Shown one piece after another: positions 47,458 to 60,100 of a stretch of 64,000 nucleotides of DNA (within the stretch, counting starts at the first letter, position 1; the number at the start of each line of letters is the position of its first letter). The DNA is from an uncultured Bacteroidales bacterium (GTDB taxonomy: Bacteria > Bacteroidota > Bacteroidia > Bacteroidales > CAIXZF01). The position numbers were made by a program, and so were the translations under genes. The stretch is taken from the NCBI GenBank assembly GCA_903923925.1, contig CAIXZF010000061.1, positions 31,325-95,324 on the forward strand. The letters are read 5' to 3'. Below the pieces are notes generated by a model, which saw only the letters and a list, made by a program, of their open reading frames with translations, was not told where the DNA came from and ran no database searches.

Positions 47458-49359
47458 ATGCAGGATAAATTTATAGAATCTTTGAGTTTTGAATTATTTG
47501 ATATGGCTGGCGACATGATCGTCTTTTACAACCTATCGAAAGGTTTTATCTATTGTAATTCAGCAACAACGAAACTTTTAGGTTATACTCAGGATGAATT
47601 TTCAAGGTTCACTTTCGTTGATATTGTAAGTGCTGAATACCAACATATAGCAAAAGAATTAATTAATAACAAAACAAGCGGTATATTCGAATTAGCATTA
47701 TACCATAAAAATGGGACTACTTGTTTAGTTGAATTAAATACGAGTTGGGCTGATAAAGAAAATGAGTCTGTTATGATCGGCGTTTTCCGCAAAATTTCAT
47801 TTAGCAGAAATCATGAAGAAACTATTAGCCTTTCAGAAGAAAGATATCGTCTTTTAATTGAAAACCAGGGAGAAGGAATTGGAGTTGTAGACCTGAATGA
47901 GAATTTTGTTTTTGTCAATCCGGCAGCTGAACAAATATTCGGCGTCAATCCTGGGGAACTGCTTAACCGGAACCTTGCAGAATTTGTTTTCCCATCGCAA
48001 TTCAACGTAATTAATAATGAAACAGTTAAGCGATCCAAAGGAGAAAAGTCAAGCTATGAGATCGACATAATTGATGCTAAAAATCAACATATTAGCATAC
48101 TTGTTACTGCAACACCCCAGTTCAATTCAGCTGGTGAACATACCGGAACATTCGGTATTTTCAGGGATATAACCAAAAGAAAGGAAATTGAAATTGAATT
48201 AATCCTGGCTAAAGAAAAAGCAGAAGAACTAAATACGTTGAAATCCTCACTGCTTTTAAATATTAGTCACGAGCTCAGAACTCCAATGAATGGTATTCTG
48301 GGATTCAGCACTCTTTTAAAGGATGAATTGAGCGATTCAGAACTTAAAAATATGGCTGACATTATCTTACGGTCCGGCAACAGGTTAATGACTACCTTAA
48401 ACTCAATAATTGAGCTAGCACAGGTTGAAGCTGATAAAACTCAACTCCTTCTTGAAAATCTCGATATTGGAGAATTAACGTCAACAGTTATTGAAACAAA
48501 TGAAACTCTTTTTGATTTTAGCAGCCTTGTTTTGAAAGTAAATATTGAAACTGGCTTGTTTTCAATGATTGATAAAAAACTCTATACAAATATTGTTTTT
48601 CATCTTATTGATAATGCTGTTAAATTTACAAAAGAGGGTAGTGTTACTGTTGTTGTTACAAAGGAAATATACAATAATGAAGAATCCGTTGTTCTTAAAG
48701 TATCAGACACAGGCATCGGTATTTCTGATATCCAGCTTACTTACATTTTTGATGCTTTTCGCCAGGGAACAGAAGGCGTTGGCAGACGACACGAGGGCAC
48801 AGGTCTCGGCCTTACTTTGTGCATTAAATTTATAAGTATGATGAATGGAAGCATCGATGTTAGCAGTACTATCGGAAAAGGAACAACATTCACTGTCCGG
48901 TTTAAAGCATCGGCTTATCAACCCGGCAAAATAGCCAAGTCGCCTTTTGAAAATAACGGCAATTTCCTTATTTATGGAAATAAACCCAGAATAATGATTG
49001 TGGAGGATAATAAGTTTAATGCAGAGCTTATTACGATATACCTCGGTAATGATTTTATCTCAAATTTGGTTTTCTCAGGCCCTGAAGCTGTTAAGCTTGC
49101 AGGCATGATTCCATTTGATATGATTCTCATGGATATTAACCTTGGGCAGGATATGGATGGCATACTTGCAGCTAAAGAAATCCGCAGTATACCACGTTAT
49201 AAAGAGATCCCAATTATTGCAATAACCGGATATTCTTCCTTCGAAGAAAGAAAATATATTCTTGAACAGGGATTAACTGACCTTTTATCAAAACCCTTTG
49301 ATAAAAAGACGCTCATTTCAATTATAAATAATGTTTTCAGCAAATATTCAAACAAATAG
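47458..49359 (+). CDS. Hybrid sensor histidine kinase: PAS-PAS-HisKA-HATPase-REC
   Basis: ISHELRTPMNGILGFSTLL H-box; HLIDNAVKFTKEG N-box; DTGIGI; GTGLGLTLC; receiver domain IMIVEDNKFNAEL...DMILMDINLG. Confidence 0.93.
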   Translation: MQDKFIESLSFELFDMAGDMIVFYNLSKGFIYCNSATTKLLGYTQDEFSRFTFVDIVSAEYQHIAKELINNKTSGIFELALYHKNGTTCLVELNTSWADKENESVMIGVFRKISFSRNHEETISLSEERYRLLIENQGEGIGVVDLNENFVFVNPAAEQIFGVNPGELLNRNLAEFVFPSQFNVINNETVKRSKGEKSSYEIDIIDAKNQHISILVTATPQFNSAGEHTGTFGIFRDITKRKEIEIELILAKEKAEELNTLKSSLLLNISHELRTPMNGILGFSTLLKDELSDSELKNMADIILRSGNRLMTTLNSIIELAQVEADKTQLLLENLDIGELTSTVIETNETLFDFSSLVLKVNIETGLFSMIDKKLYTNIVFHLIDNAVKFTKEGSVTVVVTKEIYNNEESVVLKVSDTGIGISDIQLTYIFDAFRQGTEGVGRRHEGTGLGLTLCIKFISMMNGSIDVSSTIGKGTTFTVRFKASAYQPGKIAKSPFENNGNFLIYGNKPRIMIVEDNKFNAELITIYLGNDFISNLVFSGPEAVKLAGMIPFDMILMDINLGQDMDGILAAKEIRSIPRYKEIPIIAITGYSSFEERKYILEQGLTDLLSKPFDKKTLISIINNVFSKYSNK

Positions 49360-49815
49360 TTTTCACCTGCTGCAATATTAGTATAGCCAAAACCTTATAC
49401 TTTTATCCATTAATGGGAATCGTAAATTCCCTTCAGGCGTTCTTCCAAATGATGAATTTCTAAGAGAAAAAACTCGTTTATCAATAAAACAAGATAGTTT
49501 ATCATATTAATGTAAGCATTCATTAATTAGCAAACTATTTATTTTTATTTAGCAGTATTTTCGCAAATTGGAAATAATTTCAATATATGTGGAAGTTAAT
49601 AGAACTAAAAATAACAATAATTTGATATTGAGTTTTAAATGCCTTAATAAGTGCTATCCTTGATATTATTTTGAAAAAAAGAAACCGATATATTAGCTTT
49701 TTAATAATATTGACTACCTTTGGGAATTGCCCTTATTTCGACAAAAATATAATTGTATAAATAATGCAATATAAAGTATGCCATTTGCGTAAAAATTAAA
49801 ATAAAACAAAATAAC

Positions 49816-52800
49816 ATGAAAAAAAACATTTACCTCAGATCATGGATAGTTGTTATCCTAATGCTTTGTTCGGTTATAGGCTGGGCAACGACACGTAATG
49901 TACCAGGTACTTATTCAACAATTCAATTAGCAGTGAATGCAGCAGCTTCCGGTGATATTATCAGCGTGGCTGCAGGAACTTACGCTGAGAATGTAAATGT
50001 TAATAAATCTGTAATTATAGATGGTGCAGGTTCTGCCACCACCCATGTTACAACATCAACATCCACTCCTGTTTTCACTATTTCTGCTAATAATGTTCAA
50101 ATTAAGAATCTGGAAGTAACAAGCAGCACTGTGCAGCTTGCCGAAGGAATCCGTATAAGCGGTGCTTCCTCTGGTTTGATTCTTGATTATGTACACATTA
50201 CAAAAATTGGGAATAATATTCCAACAATGGTCTTTGCATACGGATTAAAGATAATGAACTCATTTTCAAATCTGTCTATTGATCACTCACTTTTTAGTGC
50301 TTCGTATGTGGGAACAGTTTCAGAGGGTATGGGAATCTATGCACCTGAAGAGATAACTCTTTCATCCATCCAAATCCAAAACACTACATTTAGCTATCTC
50401 TTTATGGGCTTATATTTGCAGTCAGGAATTGATGGTTTCACAGCTACCAGCAATACCTTTGGTCCACAGGAACTTCAGGATTGTATTTTAGGTGTTGCCT
50501 GTATTTATTTTGGTGATCAGAAAGCTGCTTCCGGCGAAATCAAAAATATTACTATCACCGGAAATACTTTTTCCAATTTCGCACGTGGGGTTTATTTCTA
50601 TGATGCTGCCACAGATGGTGTTATCGGAAGTGTAAATATTTCGAACAATATATTTAACACATCTATATTCAGCAGTCCTATCCGAATGATTACCAGAGGC
50701 ACGGCTCTTCCTTCGGCTGCAGAAGCCACACTGCTGGGTCCAGTAACCATTGATAATAATACTTTTAATCAAACCGCAGCAATAGCCGGGGGCGATGGTG
50801 TAGCAATGATCGACTTAAGAGCAGGAAAACAAAATTTAAGCAGCCAATTAAACATCACCAACAACCAGGTAACATTCAGCGGTGGACCATACGCTCTCCC
50901 TACTTATGGTGTTTTATTAAGAGGTCCTGTAACAAATGCTAATATCACCGGGAATACATTTGGTGGTGGTGGCGTTGGTGGCTCTTCATTAGAAATGCCA
51001 GAAACCTCAGGAATTGTAATATTTACAGATGATCCTAATTTTGGACCGATTTCATCATCTTGCATTATAAATATTAATGGTAACAATATTTCTTCTTTCT
51101 CAAATGCTATTAGTTTATATAACCATAATGGAAGTGTTTATGGCGGAGTACCTCCAGAATCCACTATCAATATTCACTATAATATTTTTGCAGCCACCAA
51201 TACTGTTGGTCTTTATTCAGGACCAGGAGGCGACGGTGTTTTAATGGCAGAACACAATTATTGGGGAGGTACCTTAGTTTCTGACGTATTACCTAATATT
51301 AAAGGAAATATTAATCCTCAACCCTGGTGTAATGAAACATTAACTATTTGTGATTTTGGTTTTAATCCATTAACTCCTATTTATAATGGTGTAACTGGTG
51401 AAGCATATTCTGACCCAGCAGCAGCTATAGAAAATGCTACAAGCGGAGAGCCTGTGCTTTTTACAGAACCTATTGAAATACATGGTTTCCCTCCAACAAC
51501 TGAAACTCTGGATTTTGTGAATCTATCTGATGGGGATATAACCGTTTTCGGAGCATCTCCTGCGCTTTCAATGTCCACAGGCGATCTTACCTTCGACCGT
51601 TTTAATTTTATAACTCCAACAAATACTCCTACTATACAAGTTACAGGTGGTGCTTTAAAACTCCGCAATTGCGTCATTGTTGCATCAAGTGGTTACAATA
51701 ATAATGCAATAGAAGTTAGTGGAACTGGAACAGTTGATGCCGGAAAAGATGGAGATCCTGGTTATAACCGTTTTCTTTATACTACAGGAGATCTGGCAAT
51801 TAAAAACACGGGGTCTGGTATTGTTGATGCATATTCAAATTTCTGGGGTAAGGGAACAGAAACTGTTCCAGTAGGCCCCGGAGCAGCAGTTTTAAACACT
51901 GGAAGCGGATCGCTTAATATTGGCACCAACTTTCCTGTTTATGATAAAACAAAAGTTGATATTGCACTTTACAATTATGCCTGCAGTAAGTTCTCTGTCA
52001 GACTAAGACCATTTGGAAAAGATATTGTAAACTCTACAACAAATTTTATAACTAATCTTGTTTTCACTATTCGCTGGCCTGCGGCTTCCGGAATCACCAC
52101 ACTCCCTGGTGTAAACATTCTATTCCCAACACTTGCACTTCAATCTGTTACTCTGGCAGATGGATATTATTACGCTGTTTATGCATTTGTAGGAAGCGTT
52201 CAGGTTGGTTGGCTTGCTAATACTGAACATGAAATCATGAACTTTACCTTACCTGGAACAGGTACTGGTACTGCAGACTTCTTTATTATTAATGATTCCT
52301 GGACTTTGGCAAACAACGCTGATTACTACTTTGAAATGACAAATACAGGTGTGCCTTTAACAACTGCTAGTGGTTATATCTATAAAATTGCTCCTGGAGC
52401 ACCGCTTAATTGCAATGTTTATGCAAAAGCATTGCTTACCGGCCCTTTAACAGGTTCTATTATGAGCACCAATTTAAATGTTGCACCAAACCTGATTCCA
52501 GCTGCACAGCCATTTAACACAAGTCCCTGGTATTATGCAGGAACTGAAACAACATCTGCTCTCGCCAATGTAACAGATTGGGTTCTGGTAGAATTGCGCA
52601 GTAACACAACTACCGTATACGATCGTAAGGCAGCTTTGTTAAATAAAAATGGCAATATCTACGATGTTGATGGAGTATCTCCTTTGGTGTTCCGTACCTT
52701 TGATTATCAAACCAATTATTATTTAGTAATTAATCATCGTAATCACTCACCAGTGATGTCGGCCTTGCCTATTACTCTTCCAAATACAATCCCTACCCGT

Positions 52801-53871
52801 TATGATTTCACTGTAGCTGCAAACCTTTATGGTTCAGCACCTGCTGTAAATACTGCAGGCCTTTGCTCAATGGTTCCCGGTGATATTAACCACGATGGAA
52901 AACTAAAATATAGTGGTGCCGGTAATGACCGTGCACTCATCATTGCAAAAATTGCTACTTTATTAAGTCCTTCTCCTGTTTATCTTAACTCTTTTTCTGC
53001 TGCAGGTTACTGGCTTGAAGATTTGAATTTAAACAAGCAGATTCTATATAGCGGACCTGGTAACGATGCTTCAGCTGTTATTTATCCTGCTATTGAAAAC
53101 CTAATACCGGGTGCTACACTCATCTCTGTTTGGACTTGCCCAGTTTCTACCGGTGCTAAAAATATTGAACCCTGTCCTCACAATGGAAGTATTGATGCTA
53201 CACTCTCTGTAAACGGCAACAATTTAGAAGTTAACCTAAGTACAAACGAACTTTTAACAGGAGCTTATGTTGATAATATTCAATTTGCTGTATCATGGGA
53301 TGCTTCACTGAAAAACGTTGAACAACTGCTTGGAAAATCAGTTTCCAATTTTAACCTGAAACCACAAGGAGAAGCTGTTCAATTTGGTGATAAAATGTAT
53401 CAGATGTTTGCAATGGTTGACTGGAAAGCTTTACCTGATGTTTTCAAACCAGGAACAGAAGTTACAGTTCTTTCTATTCCAGAAGCTTCTTCTCTATCCG
53501 GAAAACTCTTCCTGAATTCAAATGATATTATTAAAGATACTGATTTGGGATACTATGTTTCTGTATTTGGTAATGATAAAACCGGCCAGGTAAAAAATAT
53601 TGTACAGAATGGCGGTTTAAGCTCTGTAGTTATTTATCCTAATCCGGCAAACAATAACAATTTCACTTTAACATTAAATAGTGGTGTTGAAGATCAAATT
53701 AATTTGCAGGTTTATGATATGATTGGAAGAGTAGTTCTTCAAGAACAGCTTAACACAATTTCCGGTAAGAATAATTTCAAAATCGCTACCACTGGTTTAA
53801 CACCAGGAGCGTATCTGATTAAACTTTCTGGTACTACGTTAAACTATTCGGCAAAACTGGTAGTTCAATAA
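49816..53871 (+). CDS. Giant secreted protein: beta-helix repeats, duplicated dockerin-like module, T9SS type-A sorting domain
   Basis: Signal peptide; NVPGTYSTIQLAVNAAASGDIISVAAGTYAENV (pectate-lyase-like beta helix); C-terminal VVIYPNPANNNNFTLTL...GAYLIKLSGTTLNYSAKLVVQ. Confidence 0.85.
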   Translation: MKKNIYLRSWIVVILMLCSVIGWATTRNVPGTYSTIQLAVNAAASGDIISVAAGTYAENVNVNKSVIIDGAGSATTHVTTSTSTPVFTISANNVQIKNLEVTSSTVQLAEGIRISGASSGLILDYVHITKIGNNIPTMVFAYGLKIMNSFSNLSIDHSLFSASYVGTVSEGMGIYAPEEITLSSIQIQNTTFSYLFMGLYLQSGIDGFTATSNTFGPQELQDCILGVACIYFGDQKAASGEIKNITITGNTFSNFARGVYFYDAATDGVIGSVNISNNIFNTSIFSSPIRMITRGTALPSAAEATLLGPVTIDNNTFNQTAAIAGGDGVAMIDLRAGKQNLSSQLNITNNQVTFSGGPYALPTYGVLLRGPVTNANITGNTFGGGGVGGSSLEMPETSGIVIFTDDPNFGPISSSCIININGNNISSFSNAISLYNHNGSVYGGVPPESTINIHYNIFAATNTVGLYSGPGGDGVLMAEHNYWGGTLVSDVLPNIKGNINPQPWCNETLTICDFGFNPLTPIYNGVTGEAYSDPAAAIENATSGEPVLFTEPIEIHGFPPTTETLDFVNLSDGDITVFGASPALSMSTGDLTFDRFNFITPTNTPTIQVTGGALKLRNCVIVASSGYNNNAIEVSGTGTVDAGKDGDPGYNRFLYTTGDLAIKNTGSGIVDAYSNFWGKGTETVPVGPGAAVLNTGSGSLNIGTNFPVYDKTKVDIALYNYACSKFSVRLRPFGKDIVNSTTNFITNLVFTIRWPAASGITTLPGVNILFPTLALQSVTLADGYYYAVYAFVGSVQVGWLANTEHEIMNFTLPGTGTGTADFFIINDSWTLANNADYYFEMTNTGVPLTTASGYIYKIAPGAPLNCNVYAKALLTGPLTGSIMSTNLNVAPNLIPAAQPFNTSPWYYAGTETTSALANVTDWVLVELRSNTTTVYDRKAALLNKNGNIYDVDGVSPLVFRTFDYQTNYYLVINHRNHSPVMSALPITLPNTIPTRYDFTVAANLYGSAPAVNTAGLCSMVPGDINHDGKLKYSGAGNDRALIIAKIATLLSPSPVYLNSFSAAGYWLEDLNLNKQILYSGPGNDASAVIYPAIENLIPGATLISVWTCPVSTGAKNIEPCPHNGSIDATLSVNGNNLEVNLSTNELLTGAYVDNIQFAVSWDASLKNVEQLLGKSVSNFNLKPQGEAVQFGDKMYQMFAMVDWKALPDVFKPGTEVTVLSIPEASSLSGKLFLNSNDIIKDTDLGYYVSVFGNDKTGQVKNIVQNGGLSSVVIYPNPANNNNFTLTLNSGVEDQINLQVYDMIGRVVLQEQLNTISGKNNFKIATTGLTPGAYLIKLSGTTLNYSAKLVVQ

Positions 53872-53878
53872 TAGATCC

Positions 53879-53927
53879 AAAAGGATGACAGTCATACAAC
53901 TATAGCTGTATGGCTGTCATCCTTTTT
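53879..53927 (+). terminator. Intrinsic terminator
   Basis: AAAAGGATGACAGtCATAC...GTATGgCTGTCATCCTTTTT inverted repeat right after the stop codon. Confidence 0.8.
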
Positions 53928-53969
53928 AGTTTTAATAAAAAAAAGAACCTCTTCATGTGATGCACAAAG

Positions 53970-54006
53970 GCCCGTATATGTAGAAATCATCAATACGGGC
54001 TTTTCT
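53970..54006 (+). terminator. Second hairpin GCCCGTAT...ATACGGGC followed by ttttct
   Basis: Inverted repeat 53970-53977 / 53993-54000 with T-rich tail. Confidence 0.5.
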
Positions 54007-54107
54007 ATTTTGGTACTTATTGACAGGCGACCGGTAATTAAACCAAATATTCTATGTAGTTCAACCAACAGTTTCACTAACGTTATTATAATTCAAAACA
54101 TGATACA

Positions 54108-57100
54108 ATGAATAGAAAACAATACTTTTCAATTATCAGTTTGATATTGCTAATTATCAATTCTGTCACAGGTTGGGCAATAACTTCATCATATCCACCT
54201 GGAGTATATAATGTAACTTCAAGCACTTCCTATCCGACGTTACAATCTGCAATAACTGCAGCAGTTGATGGTGATTTAATAAGTTGTGGAACTGCAACTT
54301 CTTACCCCGGAATAATATATTCGGGTTCCATTTCCTTAACTGTAATAAACAGTAGTGGAGGAATTGTGAATATTCAGGGCTCCTCTCCTGCATTAGCTGT
54401 TAGTGGACCCGGGAGCATAAAATTTGATGGTTTCTCATTTAATGGAGTTACATCAAATGATCCGGCTATACGAGTAGATGGAGGAACTCTGATATTAAGA
54501 AATTCATCTGTTACTGCTTCAGTTGGGTTTATGCGGTCGGCAATTCAAATAAGTAATAGCGGATATCTGAATGCTGGTCTGATTAATGACTTTGGAAAGA
54601 ACACATTTATTTGTGATAACGATAGTGCGATTAATAATACCACATTAAGTAATTCAGATGCATATGGAAACTGGTGGGGTGATGCCAGCGGTCCGTCAAT
54701 CGCATCCAATCCCGGAGCAACAGGCTATCCTATAAGTAATTACATTAATTACAATCCGTTTTCTATTAATACTGGTTTTACAGGATCTAATGTTGTTGAT
54801 ATCGGATTATTTATTGGATCACAATGTGGAACTTTTGATTTAAAATTGAAACCTGGAACAACTACAACCGGAATTTTAACAGGTATTGTATTTACGATTC
54901 GTTGGGCATCTGGGGTTTATGATCAGGATCTTCAGAATATTGTTTTCCCGGCACCTTTTACCGGACTACTGAGTCAACAAGGACCAAGAATTACTACAGG
55001 AGGATACCATTATGTTACATTCGCCGGACTTCCGAATATTTCTGTAAACTGGGCATCTGCTTCAGAAAATCTATTAATGACATTTGGAATCACTGGCAGC
55101 TATTCAGGTACAATTACTTTTGAAGTAATGAACGACAGCTATACTTATGATACTAATAAGGATTATAGTATTGATATTGACGGCCAGTATAAAAATGGAT
55201 GTTTTTATCATCAGGCTGTAAATTCACCTTCGCCTGCAACGTGGACCAGTATTCTAACAACACAATGTAACAGTTCCACTGTATATGCCTTATCAGGAGG
55301 CACCCCACTTCCGGGAGCATACAGTGGACCAGGTACTTCGGGAACAAATTTCAGTGCATCTGCATCAGGAGCACCCGGAAGTCGTACTTTAACATACACT
55401 TTTACTGATCCTTTTTCGGGCTGCTCAAGTTCCGCTACAAACTCAATTCTGGTAATTCCCTCACCACCTGCTGTTGCAGGTGCTAACAGAGCTATTTGTT
55501 TAGGTGGCAGTTCGCAGATTGGGGCAGCAAGCGTTCCTGGTAACACATACAGTTGGGTATCAAACCCTGTAGGTTTCACTTCAACTCTTGCAAATCCGAC
55601 AGTTAGTCCTATAATTACTACAACTTACACAGTTGTTGAGACTATAACAGCCACCGGATGCACAGATACTCATAGTGTTATCGTAACCGTAAATCCATTA
55701 CCAGCTGCAGTTGCAGGAGCAGACAGAGCCATCTGTTTCGGTTCCAGTTCACAGATTGGAGCTGCAAGCGTCGCAGGAAGCACTTATAGCTGGACGTCAA
55801 ATCCTGCAGGTTTCACTTCAACCTTAGCGAATCCAACAGTAAGTCCGGCAGTTTTGACAACATATACAGTCGTTGAAACAATTACGGCAACGGGATGTAC
55901 AAATACTCACAGTGTAATCGTCTCAATTATTCCATTGCCTGCAGCAAATGCTGGAGCCGACAGATCAATTTGTTACGGAACCAGTTCTCAGATTGGAGCT
56001 GCCAATGTGGTTGGCAGCACATATAGCTGGACTTCTGTGCCTGCCGGTTTCACTTCGACTTTGTCTAATCCAATTGTAAGTCCAACCGCTACAACTACCT
56101 ACACTGTTGTAGAAACTGTTACTGCAACAGGCTGTGCAAATACGCATAGTGTCATAGTTACTATTATTCCATTACCTGCGGCAAATGCTGGTACTGGAAT
56201 AGTAATTTGTTTAGGTTCAAGTACTCAAATTGGAGCTGCAAACGTTGTTGGAAGTTCATATAGCTGGACTTCTGTTCCTGCTGGTTTCACATCAACTATA
56301 TCCAACCCAACTGTTAATCCAATAGTTTCAACAACCTATACTGTTGTTGAAACCAATACAACTACAGGATGTGTAAACTCAAATAGTGTTTTAGTTACAA
56401 TTATGACCTTGCCTTCTGCCGTAGCGGGAACTGACAGGTCCATCTGTACTGGAAATAATACTCAATTGGGTGCTGCTGCAGTTTCAGGAGCGACTTATAG
56501 CTGGACTTCTGTTCCTGCAGGTTTCACCTCAACATCTGCCAATCCAACTGTTAACCCAACAGTTGCAACAACTTATACTCTTGTTGAAACAATAACTGCC
56601 GGCGGATGTAACAATACAAATAGTGTTACAGTTTCTGTTAATCCTATACCTGCTGCTGCAGCGGGTACAGACAGATCAATCTGTTTAGGTGCAAATTCGC
56701 AGATTGGAGCCACTGCTGTTGTTGGAAATTCTTATAGCTGGACATCTGTTCCAGCAGGCTTTACTTCAACATTGGCTGATCCGATGGTCAGTCCTTCGGT
56801 TACTACGAATTATTCTGTTATAGAAACTATTTCAGCTACTGGGTGCACTAACACTCACAATGTTGTTGTTACAATTCTTCCATTGCCTGCTGCCGTTGCC
56901 GGAACTAACAGTTCTATTTGTCCTGGTTCCAGTGTACAGATTGGAGCTGCAAGTGTTGCCGGAAGTAATTATAGCTGGACTTCTGTTCCTGCTGGTTTCA
57001 ATTCAACATCAGCCAATCCTACTGTTAATCCAGCAGTATCTACTACATACACAGTTGTAGAAACTAACACCGCCACTACATGCGCAAACTCAAATAGTGT

Positions 57101-60100
57101 CGTGATTAGCGTAATAAGCTTACCAGCTGCAGTTGCAGGAACAGACAGATCAATCTGTACCGGAGCTTCAACTCAACTAGGAACTACAGCAGATCCGGGG
57201 GCTACCTACAACTGGGTTTCGGTTCCTGCCGGATTCTCTTCAACCTCAGCTAACCCAACTGTAAGCCCTGCTGTTACCACAACCTACACAGTTACAGAAA
57301 CAATTACTGCCGGTGGATGTAATAATTCAAACAGTGTTACTGTTACTGTCAATCCTATTCCGGATGCAGTTGCTGGCACCGACAGAATTATTTGTTCTGG
57401 ATCAAATACACAGATTGGAGCATCAGGCATAGCTGGAAATACCTATAGCTGGACTTCTATTCCTGCCGGATTCACCTCAACTTCCGCTAATCCAACAGTC
57501 AGTCCTCTTGTTAGCACAACATACACTTTAGTCGAAACTATAACAGCCACAGGATGTACAAATACTCACAGTGTTTTAGTTACAGTCTTAAGCACTTTTC
57601 CTGCAGCTGTAGCCGGTACAAACAGATCAATTTGTACTGGAAATGCTACTCAAATTGGAGCTAGTACAGTAGCGGGAAGTACGTATAGCTGGACTTCTGT
57701 TCCTGTTGGATTTACATCAACATCAGCTAACCCTTTAGTAAATCCAACCGTTACTACAACCTATACAATTGTTGAAACTATCACTATAGGGGGATGTTCC
57801 AGTACTAATAGTGTTACAGTTACAGTAAATCCTAATCCGGATGCAGTTGCCGGAGCTGACAGAACTATTTGTTTAGGCGCCAATTCTCAGATCGGGGCGT
57901 CGAGCGTTTTAGGGAGTACTTATAGCTGGACTTCGGTTCCAGCCGGTTACACTTCAACTTCTGCTAATCCAACAGTCAATCCTCTTGTTAGCACAACATA
58001 TACTTTAATTGAAACTATTACTGCAACTGGATGTACTAATACGCACAGCGTTATTGTTACAGTAAATCCGATACCTGCTGCAAATGCAGGAGCAAACAGA
58101 TCAATTTGTGCAGGTGTTTCTACTCAGATTGGAGCTGCAAGTGTTGCTGGCAATTCATATAGCTGGTCATCCGTACCTGCTGGTTTCACATCTACAACAG
58201 CTAATCCTTCGGTTAATCCAGCGCTTACTACTACATATACTTTAATTGAAACTATTACTCTCACTGGATGCACAAATACTCATAGCGTTATAGTTACAGT
58301 TAATCCATTACCAGCTGCAACAGCGGGAGCCGACAGAACTCTTTGTTTAGGTTCCAGTACACAACTAGGAGCTGCAAATGTGGTTGGAAGCACATATAGC
58401 TGGACTTCGGTGCCGGCCGGGTTCACATCTACTATTGCAAATCCAACAGTAACTCCATCTGTTGCAACAACATATACTCTTGTACAAACCATCACCGCAA
58501 CCGGATGTACTAATACTCACAGCGTTATTGTTTCAATTAATCCACTGCCTGCTGCAGTTGCTGGTTCAAATAGAGCCATCTGTACTGGTGAAAATTCGCA
58601 GATTGGAGCTGTTAGTGTTTTAGGAAATACTTATAATTGGACCTCAGTACCTGCCGGTTACACATCAACCTCTTCAAATCCAACTGTTAGCCCAACTATC
58701 ACTACAACGTATACAGTTGTTGAAACAATTACAGCCACAGGGTGCACAAATACTCATAGTGTTATTGTAACTGTTAATCCACTACCTGATGCATATGCCG
58801 GCCCAGACAGGACTATTTGCTATGGTGCAACCACACAGCTTGGTGCCTCAGGTTTTTCGGGAAACACTTATAGCTGGACTTCTGTTCCGGTTGGCTTTAC
58901 CTCAACAACAGCTAACCCGACAGTAAATCCAACAGCTTCTACGACATATACACTTGTGGAAACCAAAACAGCCACAGGATGTACAAATACTAACAATGTA
59001 ATCGTCACAGTTATTCCTGTTCCTGATGCAGTTGCTGGTGCTAACAGAGCAATTTGTATAGGATCCAGTTCACAGATTGGAGCAGTAAGTGTTGCCGGAA
59101 ATACTTATAGCTGGACTTCTATCCCTGCTGGTTTTACGTCAACATCTTCTAATCCAACTGTTAGTCCTGTCGTTACAACAACATATACTCTTGTAGAAAC
59201 TATTACTGCTACAGGATGTGCAAATACTCACAGTGTTGTTGTTACAGTAAATCCATTACCTGCTGCAATTGCTGGTGCAGACAGGACTATTTGCTACTCT
59301 TCCAATTCACAAATTGGAGATGTAAGCATAGTTGGAAATATATATAGCTGGACTTCTACCCCAGCTGGTTTCACGTCCAGCACAGCTAATCCAACAGTAT
59401 CCCCATTAATTACTACAACATATACCCTTATAGAAACTATTACTGCCTCTGGTTGTACAAATACTCATAGCGTTATTGTTACAGTTAACCCAATACCTTC
59501 TGCAGTTGCCGGTGCCGATAGAGCTATTTGTTCTGGTGGTAGTTCTCAGATTGGTGCAGCCGCTGTTGGAGGAAGTACCTACAGCTGGGCTTCCGTTCCT
59601 GCTGGGTTTACTTCAACCACTTCAAACCCTACAGTTAGCCCAATTGTAACTACCACTTACACTGTGGTGGAAACCATTACCGCAACTGGATGTACAAATA
59701 CTCACAGCCTTATTGTTACAGTAAATCCATTACCTGCTGCAATTGCCGGATCAAATAGAACTATTTGTTCTGGTGCCAGTTCTCAAATTGGAGCTTCGAG
59801 TGTTGTTGGAAATACTTATAGCTGGACTTCAGTTCCGGTTGGTTTCACATCAGCAACATCTAATCCAACAGTAAGTCCTGCTGTTTCTACAACTTACACT
59901 GTTTTAGAAACGATAACTGCAACTGGATGTTCAAGTTCGCACAGTGTTATTGTTACGGTTAATCCATTGCCTGCTGCTACCGCTGGTTCTAACAGAGTTA
60001 TCTGTTCAGGCAGCAGTTCTCAAATTGGTGCCGCTGTTGTTGCAGGAAGTACCTACACCTGGTCTTCAGTACCGGTGGGGTTCTCATCAACTTTAGCTAA

